A DNA stretch of 29,524 bases from Fimbriimonadaceae bacterium (GTDB lineage Bacteria; Armatimonadota; Fimbriimonadia; Fimbriimonadales; Fimbriimonadaceae): the NCBI GenBank assembly GCA_025451715.1, contig JANWJY010000175.1:1-29524 (forward strand), given 5' to 3'. The notes beneath the pieces were generated by a model. The model ran no database searches. It saw only the letters and a list, made by a program, of their open reading frames with translations, and was not told the origin of the DNA. The translations under genes and the position numbers were made by a program. This document shows, piece after piece, positions 23,436 to 29,524 of this stretch; the first letter of the stretch is position 1; each line of letters starts with the position of its first letter.

Positions 23436-23756
23436 ATGCGAAAACGGGCCTTTACGCTTGTCGAGATCATGATCGTCATCCTGATCATTGGGCTTTTGCT
23501 CGCGATCGCCGTGCCCCAGTTCATCAAGTCGCGCGAGTCCTCGCAGCAGAAGGCCTGCTGGTCGAACCAGCAGAAGCTCGAGGCCGCCAAGCACATGTGG
23601 ATGATGGACTACGGGATCGACTCGAGTTCGACGCCTGTGATGGCCGACCTCGTCCCCGAGTACATCAAGGCGACTCCGGAGTGCCCGACGCACGACGTTT
23701 ACGACTTGGGCGACGGCATGACGCCGGTCGTGTGCCCAGAGCACGCTGCCCCATAG
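23436..23756 (+). CDS. Type IV pilin-like protein, copy 2 of a tandem pair
   Basis: A 106-residue protein with leader MRKRA then FTLVEIMIVILIIGLLLAIA, so cleavage is expected at A-F, with the +5 glutamate. The globular part has ACWSNQQKLEAAKHMWMMD, LVPEYIKATPEC and VVCPEHAAP, matching copy 1 in the order of cysteines and in the LVPEYI block. This indicates duplication and divergence. GGAG (23424-23427) lies 8 nt before ATG 23436. An 80-nt gap with a weak hairpin separates it from copy 1, and a terminator hairpin follows. Probably a minor pilin or pseudopilin. Confidence 0.85.
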   Translation: MRKRAFTLVEIMIVILIIGLLLAIAVPQFIKSRESSQQKACWSNQQKLEAAKHMWMMDYGIDSSSTPVMADLVPEYIKATPECPTHDVYDLGDGMTPVVCPEHAAP

Positions 23757-23788
23757 TCTGGCCCCCCGGAAAGACCACGAGTTCGTAA

Positions 23789-23810
23789 GGCCGCCGTCAT
23801 GGCGGCCGTT
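23789..23810 (+). terminator. Terminator hairpin between pilin copy 2 and the helicase gene
   Basis: A perfect 7-bp stem GGCCGCC / GGCGGCC with a GTCAT loop, followed by GTTT. It lies between two convergent genes, 32 nt after the pilin stop and 6 nt from the helicase stop, so it may act in both directions. Confidence 0.6.
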
Positions 23811-23815
23811 TCCCA

Positions 23816-25156
23816 TTAAGGGGCACCAAGAATGGGCTTGGACTGTGCGGCGAACGCGAGGGCACGCTCTACGACGATCACGTCCCGCGGCTCCAGCGCC
23901 CTCACGAGGCTGAGCCCCGAGAGCGTCCGGCACCGGGACAGTGCCACGTACGCCTGGCCGTGCGAGAACGCGGGCCGGTCCAGGTCGAGCCGGACCTTGT
24001 CCAGAGTAAGGCCCTGCGACTTGTGGATCGTCAGCGCCCAAGCCAGCCGCAGCGGGATCTGCGTAAAGCTGCCGACCCCCTCGCTCGATATCCGGCTGGA
24101 GTACCGGTCCCACGTGTAGCGCTTCTTGTCCCAGGTCTCAGGCTCGACCCAGTGCTCGCCGCCCTCGAACAACTTGACCTTGACCCTCTCCGCCTCGACC
24201 TCGGTCACCTCGCCCAGCGAGCCGTTCACCCACCCGCGGCCGTTCTTGACGAACATCACCTGTGCGCCTGGCTTGAGCGCGAGGACTTCTTCCGTCGGAG
24301 TCTCGCGTCCAAAGTTGCCCTGCATCGTGGCCTTGAAGATCGTCGGCCGCCCGGTCAGCTTGGCGAGCCGCTGCAGATTGATCGAGCCCGCGCGGCCGTT
24401 CGTCGCGGTCAGAGTCACGACCCCTTCGGTGCCGATCTCGGCCCCGACCCGCGCGTTGAACAGCCCGAGCTCGTCAGTGTTTCCCTCGCGCAGGCGGTTG
24501 AGGGCCCAGAGGTACTCCTCGTCCTCCTTCTGCCTATGTACGGTCGTGAGCTCGTACACGTCGAGCGAAGTCTCGCGCACGGCCTTCGAGTCGAAGAAGA
24601 ACGGGCTCTCGTAGCGGTCGGCCATCATCTCCTCGTCCGCGCCGGACTGCACGACCGGCTCGAGCTGCATGAGGTCTCCAAAGCAGACCATCGTCACGCC
24701 GCCGAACGGCTCTTGCATGCGCTCGCGGTTGCGGCGGAGCGAGTAGTCGATCGCGTCCATGATGTCGGCGCGGACCATCGAGACCTCGTCGATCACGACG
24801 CAGTCGAGCGCCTCGATCAAACGCCGTTTCGCCTGGCCCTTTTTGAAGAGCGGCACCGTTTCCGGGTCGCACTGGATCGGTCCGAGCGGGAAGTTGAAGA
24901 AGCTGTGTATGGTCTGGCCGCCGACCTGCACCGCAGCGAGCCCCGTGGGGGCGAGCACGACCGCCTTCATCGGGGTGGCCTCGATGAACCTTCGCAGCAC
25001 GGTCGACTTTCCCGTGCCTGCTCGGCCGGTGATGAAGATACAGCGGCCGTAGGTGGAGACGTCGGGAATGGCGGCGAGCGCGCCTTCCTGGTCGGTGCTC
25101 AGCTCGAAGCCCGTACCGTGCTTCGCGTATTGGATCGACTCAGGGCTGGTGCGCAT
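23816..25156 (-). CDS. Pif1/RecD-like SF1 helicase
   Basis: A 446-residue ATP-dependent DNA helicase. Motifs in order: Walker A GRAGTGKST (44-52), motif Ia VVLAPTGLAAVQVGG, Walker B CVVIDEVSMV, motif III MVCFGDLMQLEPVV, motif IV/V region AWALTIHKSQGLTLDKVRLDL and motif VI GQAYVALSRCRTLSGLSL. This set is that of bacterial Pif1-type 5'-to-3' helicases, implicated in replication, recombination and unwinding of G-rich structures. The frame is open to 25213, but that extension is antisense-free tRNA sequence, so ATG 25156, 8 nt after the tRNA 3' end, is the start. The helicase is probably co-transcribed with tRNA-Arg. No mobile-element genes flank it. Confidence 0.9.
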   Translation of the reverse strand: MRTSPESIQYAKHGTGFELSTDQEGALAAIPDVSTYGRCIFITGRAGTGKSTVLRRFIEATPMKAVVLAPTGLAAVQVGGQTIHSFFNFPLGPIQCDPETVPLFKKGQAKRRLIEALDCVVIDEVSMVRADIMDAIDYSLRRNRERMQEPFGGVTMVCFGDLMQLEPVVQSGADEEMMADRYESPFFFDSKAVRETSLDVYELTTVHRQKEDEEYLWALNRLREGNTDELGLFNARVGAEIGTEGVVTLTATNGRAGSINLQRLAKLTGRPTIFKATMQGNFGRETPTEEVLALKPGAQVMFVKNGRGWVNGSLGEVTEVEAERVKVKLFEGGEHWVEPETWDKKRYTWDRYSSRISSEGVGSFTQIPLRLAWALTIHKSQGLTLDKVRLDLDRPAFSHGQAYVALSRCRTLSGLSLVRALEPRDVIVVERALAFAAQSKPILGAP

Positions 25157-25164
25157 GGGAACCG

Positions 25165-25240
25165 TGGCGCGGCCGGCGGGACTCGAACCCGCGACTTCTT
25201 GCTTCGGAGGCAAGCACTCTATCCGCTGAGCTACGGCCGC
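25165..25240 (-). tRNA. tRNA-Arg (anticodon CCG)
   Basis: On the minus strand the 76-nt sequence folds as a full cloverleaf: acceptor GCGGCCG pairing with CGGCCGC, D-arm with GTAGCTCAGCGGATAGAG, anticodon stem CTTGC/GCAAG around loop CTCCGAA (anticodon CCG, reading CGG), T-arm GCGGG-TTCGAGT-CCCGC, discriminator G and an encoded CCA at the 3' end (25165-25167). The helicase gene starts 8 nt downstream on the same strand. A TATCCT -10 candidate lies upstream near 25255. Confidence 0.95.
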
Positions 25241-25309
25241 GCGCCTATGGGCAGGATACTAGATCGTTGGACAACAGACTCCGGCGATAGGATGAGCGTA
25301 TGATTCTGC

Positions 25310-25399
25310 GACCCCTCCGGGGTCGTCGTGCGTTGCGCGCCGCGACCCGGGGTCACGAGCGGTGACCCCGGGCTAACATCTTCGACCCCTGCCGGGGTC
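25310..25399. repeat. Cluster of three GC-rich hairpins, REP-like element
   Basis: Within the roughly 195-bp gap between the tRNA and the next gene are three perfect hairpins. The first is GACCCC-TCC-GGGGTC (25310-25324). The second is CCCGGGGTCA / TGACCCCGGG with a 7-nt loop (25346-25372). The third is GACCCC-TGCC-GGGGTC (25384-25399). All share the core GACCCC/GGGGTC, so they look like copies of one short palindrome. The layout resembles repetitive extragenic palindromes scattered through some bacterial genomes. No open frame is supported in the gap. Confidence 0.65.
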
Positions 25400-25435
25400 T
25401 GGGATGTGCTATTCCGGAGCCCTGCGCCACAAACG

Positions 25436-25855
25436 TTAGCGGCGTCGAACCCAATGGACGTATGTCGCCGTCGTCGCATAGTCCCCGCGCTCGTCGCTCA
25501 CCGTAAACCTTACTTCCGCCCTCACTCGTTCCTTGCCCTTGTACGCCGGGTTAGGGCGAATGTAGAGGTAATAAAAGCATCCCGCTTCGACCTTCTCGCG
25601 CCTCGGGAGCGGATCAGGCACGATAAACGGCTGCGGTTCATCAGGCGGAATGCGGACCCAGTCCTCACCGACCTTTCGAGACTGCGTGATGGAATCGATC
25701 GTAAAATAGAACTCCTTCGTGCACCGCCTGGTCTCTTGCTTTGGCTTTGACTCTGGCTCGTTCGCCGTGATGTAAATTGCGTTCGGGTCGCTAGCCGCCT
25801 CCACGCCGACAATGGGGACGTACCCGCTTCCGATTTCGCGTTGTCCGTTAGACAT
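25436..25855 (-). CDS. Hypothetical protein
   Basis: No family recognised. A 139-residue soluble protein with no signal peptide or membrane helix; mixed charged sequence with several beta-strand-like stretches (EFYFTIDSITQSRKV, CFYYLYIRPNP, RVRAEVRFTV) and an arginine-rich end. A strong Shine-Dalgarno AGGTGAG (25861-25867) lies 5 nt before ATG 25855. The gene starts 23 nt after the stop of the cyclase/ATPase regulator on the same strand, so the two are probably one transcript. This raises the possibility that it works with or is controlled by that regulator. The ribosome-binding site and spacing make it a real gene despite the lack of homology. Confidence 0.65.
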   Translation of the reverse strand: MSNGQREIGSGYVPIVGVEAASDPNAIYITANEPESKPKQETRRCTKEFYFTIDSITQSRKVGEDWVRIPPDEPQPFIVPDPLPRREKVEAGCFYYLYIRPNPAYKGKERVRAEVRFTVSDERGDYATTATYVHWVRRR

Positions 25856-25878
25856 AGCTTCTCACCTACCCAACTCAC

Positions 25879-28482
25879 TCAGTCGTCGAGCGCACAAAGC
25901 TCTCGCGACAGGGCGACAGCATACGCCATACGGGCCATCGTGTCCATTGCCCTCGCCTGGAGTCTGGCCCCTTCAACTTGGCTCGGCTCAAGTCTTGCCC
26001 GAACCTCAGCTTCAAGCGTCTCGATCGCGCTCAAAATGAACCTGGAGGGATCGTCCTTCGTTGCCCTCCTGCACTCGTGTGAAGCCTCGATCAGGACGGC
26101 CGCATCTACGGGCCGCCCGAGCTGCGAAGCGACTTGAGCGAGTCGGACGAGCGCTACGCTTGTGTGAGACTGGTCCGGCGAGGCGGCTAGGAACGCAAGG
26201 GCCCCTTCGAGGTAGTGCGTGACCTGCGCTGTATCGCAAATGGGCACCGTCCATGCGAGGTTGGTCAAGGCGTGTGACTCACGGATAGGATCGCGTCCTC
26301 GAAAGGTAACTAGAGCAAACTCAAGGTGGGGGACGGCGTCGAGCGTTCGGTCAGCATCGACGAGCATCCTTCCGAAATTGAGCGCGACTTTTGCCGCCCC
26401 TTGAGTGTCGCCAGCAGAGCGGTACGCAGAGAGGCTCGATTCAAAGTAAGGTAGTGCGTCCGCATATTGCCCTTCCAATGCATAGAGAATGCCCATGTTG
26501 GCACTTGCCGCCGCGGACTTCGTCGGCATGTCAAGCGCATTGAATCGCTGCGAAGCCTCGCTCAGGTGTGCGAGTGCAAGCTCTCTCTTTTCTGTGAACA
26601 TCGCCATCGCACCAAGAGCGTTGTGAGACTCCGCGCAAAGTTCGGCATCGCCCTCGCCGGAAGCCTCCAGCGCGCGCATCATCAACTCGACCCCTTGCGC
26701 CGTCGGTCCTCTGAACAGCCAGGGCCGGCGGAGCAGGAACGCCATTCGCAGCGACCGGGGATCGCCCGTTTCGAGCATCCTTCGCAGTGCTGACTCTAGG
26801 TCCGAGTACGCCACGTCCAGCCTGTGGAACGCCTCCGCAGACGAGGGGCCCTCAATCGTTGTGTCGATCCACTTCGCAGTCTCCATCGCCCATTCGAAGT
26901 GCCGCTGGAAGGCGTCTGGGGCGTCCGCCTCGATCCGTTCCTGGCCGAACTCCTTGACCGTCTCGAGCAGCCGGTATCCAGTCTCGTGGCTCGAAACGTG
27001 CACGGCATTGACGACCGACTTCTGCACGAGCGACTCGATCTCGCCGCCGACCTCGCGCCCGCACACTGTGCCCGCGTCCGAAATCGAGAACACGCCCTGG
27101 AACGCCGAGAGCCGCGCGAACACCTCGCGCTCGACGGGGTTCAACAGTTCGTGGCTCCATTCCAACGTCGCCCGCACCGTGCGTTGCCGCGGCTCCGAGT
27201 CGCGGACTGCGGACTGCAAGAGCTCGAGCTTGTTGCCGAGCCGCTCGACGACGCCGTCGAGCCCAAGCACCGCCGCGCGCGCGGCTGCCTGCTCGATCGC
27301 CAGCGGTATCCCATCTAGCGCGCGCACCAACCGGACCACGCCCGACACCGAGGCCGCGTCGAGCGCGAACCGCGCGTCGCGCATGCGGACGCGGTCCACG
27401 AACAGAGCGACCGACTCCGAGTCCATAGCGCGCAGAGGGTGGTCCTCGGGCTCGATCGGCAGCGTCATCGACTCGACGACATACGCGATCTCGCCCGTGA
27501 GACCGAGCGCCTCTCGGCTCGTCGCAAGCGCCTGCACCCTCGGGCACGACGAGACGATGCGCTTCACCGCCCGGGACGCCGAGTCGATGACGTGCTCGCA
27601 GTTGTCGAGAACCAGCAGCGCTTCACTCTCCTTCAGTGCCTCGATCACGGAATCCAGCGCGTCGCCCGTGCCGTGCTGGTCGGCGCCCACCACGCGCGCG
27701 ATCTCGTGGTCCACGCTCGAGCCCGGCGCGAGCTCTGCGAGCGACACGAACCGCACGAGGTTCTTGATCTGGCCAGCGACCTGTGCGCCAGCCTGAAGCG
27801 CGAGGCGCGTCTTGCCACAACCGCCAATCCCTGTGAGCGTGACGATGCGCGCCTTGTCGAGCGCGTTCGAAACGTTCGCCAAGTCATGTTCGCGACCGAG
27901 GAACGAAGTGAGCTGGATCGGCAGGTTGTGGTCGAACGCGTTGAGCGACCGCAGCGGGGGAAACTCGACGTCGGACCACTTGGCTTCGTACACGTGCTCG
28001 GGTTGCAGCAGGTCCTTGAGTCGATGCTGGCCGTGGTCGCGGTAGCGGAACTGCCCGTCGGTCGCCCTCTTCACGGCCTCCGAGACGACGATCTGCCCGC
28101 CGTGCGCGACCGCTCGCAACCGCGCACACCTGTTGACCGTCGGGCCGAAGTAGTCGCCGTCGCGGCCGATCGCCTCGCCGGAGTGCAGGGCGACGCGCAC
28201 ACGGATCGGCTCGCGGGTCGGCCACTGGGTGGCAACGAGTTGTTGTTGAAGAGTGATGGCGGCGTGCACTGCCTGAGACGCGTCTTCAAAAACGCAGAAC
28301 GCGGCGTCGCCTTCGCCCCTGCGTTTCACGAGCTTGCCGCCCTTTTCGGAAACTACGGACTCGATGAGGCTGTCGTGTCGGGCAATCGCGTTCCCCGCCG
28401 CATCCGGGTCGCTTTCCCACAGCGCGGTGCTGCCTTCTATATCCGTCAGAAAGAACGTCAGCCTGGGTTGGGCGGAGCCCAT
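25879..28482 (-). CDS. Class III adenylate/guanylate cyclase fused to NB-ARC ATPase and TPR domain
   Basis: An 867-residue signalling protein in three parts. Residues 5-175 form a class III nucleotide cyclase domain with metal aspartates D14 (FFLTDIEGST) and D59 (RRGEGDAAF), the DGDYFGPTVNRCARL block supplying N117 and R121, and HGGQIVVS. Residues about 190-520 are an NB-ARC/STAND ATPase with opening LTSFLGREHDL, P-loop TGIGGCGKT (218-226), LLVLDNCEH Walker B, and ATSREALG. Residues about 560-867 are helical TPR-type repeats (for example ALEGQYADALPYFESSLSAYRSAG). All catalytic residues looked for are present, so cyclase activity is plausible. It starts at ATG 28482 behind GGAGG 5 nt upstream and a TAGAAT -10 candidate, 34 nt after nuoF. 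The stimulus sensed by the TPR part is unknown. Confidence 0.92.
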   Translation of the reverse strand: MGSAQPRLTFFLTDIEGSTALWESDPDAAGNAIARHDSLIESVVSEKGGKLVKRRGEGDAAFCVFEDASQAVHAAITLQQQLVATQWPTREPIRVRVALHSGEAIGRDGDYFGPTVNRCARLRAVAHGGQIVVSEAVKRATDGQFRYRDHGQHRLKDLLQPEHVYEAKWSDVEFPPLRSLNAFDHNLPIQLTSFLGREHDLANVSNALDKARIVTLTGIGGCGKTRLALQAGAQVAGQIKNLVRFVSLAELAPGSSVDHEIARVVGADQHGTGDALDSVIEALKESEALLVLDNCEHVIDSASRAVKRIVSSCPRVQALATSREALGLTGEIAYVVESMTLPIEPEDHPLRAMDSESVALFVDRVRMRDARFALDAASVSGVVRLVRALDGIPLAIEQAAARAAVLGLDGVVERLGNKLELLQSAVRDSEPRQRTVRATLEWSHELLNPVEREVFARLSAFQGVFSISDAGTVCGREVGGEIESLVQKSVVNAVHVSSHETGYRLLETVKEFGQERIEADAPDAFQRHFEWAMETAKWIDTTIEGPSSAEAFHRLDVAYSDLESALRRMLETGDPRSLRMAFLLRRPWLFRGPTAQGVELMMRALEASGEGDAELCAESHNALGAMAMFTEKRELALAHLSEASQRFNALDMPTKSAAASANMGILYALEGQYADALPYFESSLSAYRSAGDTQGAAKVALNFGRMLVDADRTLDAVPHLEFALVTFRGRDPIRESHALTNLAWTVPICDTAQVTHYLEGALAFLAASPDQSHTSVALVRLAQVASQLGRPVDAAVLIEASHECRRATKDDPSRFILSAIETLEAEVRARLEPSQVEGARLQARAMDTMARMAYAVALSRELCALDD

Positions 28483-28497
28483 GGCATCCTCCCCCCG

Positions 28498-28503
28498 ATT
28501 CTA
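28498..28503 (-). promoter_or_regulatory. Predicted -10 element of the cyclase/ATPase gene
   Basis: TAGAAT on the minus strand, five of six matches to consensus, just after the nuoF stop. It is followed by GGAGG (28488-28492) 5 nt before the start codon, so the gene can be expressed apart from the nuo operon. Confidence 0.45.
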
Positions 28504-28516
28504 TCAGGAGTTGCCC

Positions 28517-29524
28517 CTAAACGGCCTCGGCAGTTCGACTCCTCGCCCAGTCCGGGTTGAAGTCGCGCATCATTGGGGAGTCGACCATGCTGTGCCCGTT
28601 CGCGATGAAGTAGTCGAACTCCTCGGGGAACACCTTGATCGCGCCCACGACGGGCCAGGCTGCGGCGTCGCCGAGCCCACAGAACGAGCGCCCGTCCACC
28701 TGGCTGCAGATCTCGAGCAGCAGCTCCTTGTCGCCCGGTTGACCGTTGCCGCGCAGGATGCGCTCGAAGATCTGCTCCATCCAGCGCGTGCCCTCGCGGC
28801 AGGGTGTGCACTTTCCGCAAGACTCGACGGAGTAGAACTTGGCGGTGCGCCAGATGAACGACACGATGCACGTTTGGTCGTTGAGGAAGATGCATCCGCC
28901 ACTACCGACCATCGAACCAACGTCGGCCATCTCCTCGTATCCGAGGACCGCCTTCTCGCACGCAGACTTGTCGATCATGGGGACCGACGAGCCGCCTGGC
29001 ACGCACGCCTTGAGGTTGCCCTTCATCCCGCCGGCGAGCCTGAGAAGCTCCATGAGCGGCGTGCCGAACTCGATTTCGTAATTGCCCGGCTTGTTCACGT
29101 GCCCGCTGACCGAGAAGACCTTCGTTCCGCGCGAGTTCTTGGTCGACGCGCCCATCGTCGCGTACCATTCGCCGCCCTTGTCGACGATGAACGGCACACA
29201 AGTAAACGTCTCGACGTTGTTGATCAGCGTCGGCATGTCCCATAGACCGCCGACGGTCGGAAGGGGGCCGTGGGGGAACTTGAGCCGCGGCATCCCGCGC
29301 TCGCCCATGAGGCTGCTCATCATCGCAGACTCCTCGCCGCACTCGTACGAGCCCGCACCCCTGTGGATCTCGAGGTCGTAGTCGAACCCCTTGCCCATGA
29401 TGTTCTTGCCGAGCAGTCCGTTCGCGTACGCCTCGTCGATCGCCTTTCTGACCGCGCGCGCGGCGTCGACGAACTCGCCGCGGATGTAGACGTACCCGAC
29501 CTTGGACTGCGTGGTGTATCCCGC
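28517..29524 (-). CDS. nuoF: NADH-quinone oxidoreductase subunit F (5' end outside the window)
   Basis: The NADH-oxidising, FMN-carrying subunit of respiratory complex I. About 335 C-terminal residues are visible; the frame stays open to the right edge, so the start lies beyond it. Seen are VGYVYIRGEF, the FMN/NADH-binding block RGAGSYECGEESAM, the conserved LPTVGGLWDMPTLINNVET, and the N3 iron-sulfur cluster cysteines in ESCGKCTPCREG plus the distal cysteine in RSFCGLGDAA. The internal ATG at 29398 is not the start, because conserved sequence continues upstream. The gene is on the minus strand and is followed by the cyclase/ATPase gene after 34 nt; other nuo genes are expected to the right. 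Confidence 0.95.
   Translation of the reverse strand, partial: AGYTTQSKVGYVYIRGEFVDAARAVRKAIDEAYANGLLGKNIMGKGFDYDLEIHRGAGSYECGEESAMMSSLMGERGMPRLKFPHGPLPTVGGLWDMPTLINNVETFTCVPFIVDKGGEWYATMGASTKNSRGTKVFSVSGHVNKPGNYEIEFGTPLMELLRLAGGMKGNLKACVPGGSSVPMIDKSACEKAVLGYEEMADVGSMVGSGGCIFLNDQTCIVSFIWRTAKFYSVESCGKCTPCREGTRWMEQIFERILRGNGQPGDKELLLEICSQVDGRSFCGLGDAAAWPVVGAIKVFPEEFDYFIANGHSMVDSPMMRDFNPDWARSRTAEAV

Noticed and set aside
25157..25213. N-terminal extension of the helicase
   Set aside because: These codons are tRNA-Arg sequence; ATG 25156 is the first start outside the tRNA.
23960..25303. Plus-strand open frame of 447 codons opposite the helicase
   Set aside because: It runs through the tRNA gene and lacks any recognisable motif, whereas the minus-strand frame has all helicase motifs.
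25165..25436. Integrative element at the tRNA-Arg gene
   Set aside because: No integrase gene and no repeat of the tRNA 3' end was seen in the window.
27439..28560. Plus-strand open frame of 373 codons opposite the cyclase domain
   Set aside because: Compositional shadow; the minus strand carries the catalytic motifs and a strong ribosome-binding site.

Overview
The window reads as a chromosomal segment of a diderm (outer-membrane) bacterium with moderately high GC and dense gene packing. The mix of genes (an LptD/LptF lipopolysaccharide export pair, an exosortase-associated EpsI-like protein, H-X-DG-type and small cysteine-bearing pseudopilins, and a class III cyclase fused to an NB-ARC/TPR signalling ATPase) suggests an Armatimonadota/Fimbriimonadia-like lineage. 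That assignment is inference from gene content only; no marker gene was compared.

Layout. 1-1.2 kb: an EpsI-like protein lacking its N-terminus, beside an antisense exosortase-like fragment, then a GmhB-like HAD phosphatase. 1.2-2.3 kb (-): mannose-1-phosphate guanylyltransferase. 2.3-10.3 kb (+): a tightly overlapping run of nth (endonuclease III), glnE, plsY, an unnamed zinc-ribbon membrane protein, an LptF/G permease and an LptD-like outer-membrane protein. 10.3-11.1 kb (-): an ABC-2 permease without its ATPase. 11.1-16.8 kb (+): a GT-C glycosyltransferase, an aldo/keto reductase, a free-standing tandem-ACT protein coupled to aspartate kinase, and folP. 16.8-19.5 kb (-): a DUF2231-like membrane protein, a MATE efflux pump with a perfect palindromic operator candidate, and a secreted protein. 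19.6-21.5 kb (+): thrS, ending in a clear terminator. 21.5-23.8 kb: a small lipoprotein and three prepilin-type genes. 23.8-25.2 kb (-): a Pif1/RecD-like helicase directly downstream of tRNA-Arg(CCG). 25.3-25.4 kb: a cluster of three GC-rich hairpins. 25.4-29.5 kb (-): an unknown protein, the cyclase/ATPase/TPR regulator, and the 3' part of nuoF, which runs off the right edge.

How they fit together. Several genes serve the cell envelope: plsY (phospholipid synthesis), LptF/LptD (LPS export), manC and GmhB (nucleotide-sugar precursors), the GT-C transferase and the EpsI remnant. A second theme is nitrogen and amino-acid control: glnE adenylylates glutamine synthetase, and the ACT/aspartate kinase pair gates the aspartate-family pathway.

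The most unusual signals are these: (a) five gene starts preceded by TANNNT with a 6-7 nt spacer, implying leaderless transcripts; (b) a separate ACT-domain gene translationally coupled to a full-length aspartate kinase; (c) an unassigned five-TM zinc-ribbon protein inside the LPS/phospholipid operon; (d) a 19-bp perfect palindrome at the MATE promoter; and (e) an exosortase-like fragment in antisense to the EpsI remnant. I saw no CRISPR array, rRNA, insertion sequence or prophage. I did not find one clearly novel multi-gene defence or metabolic system.
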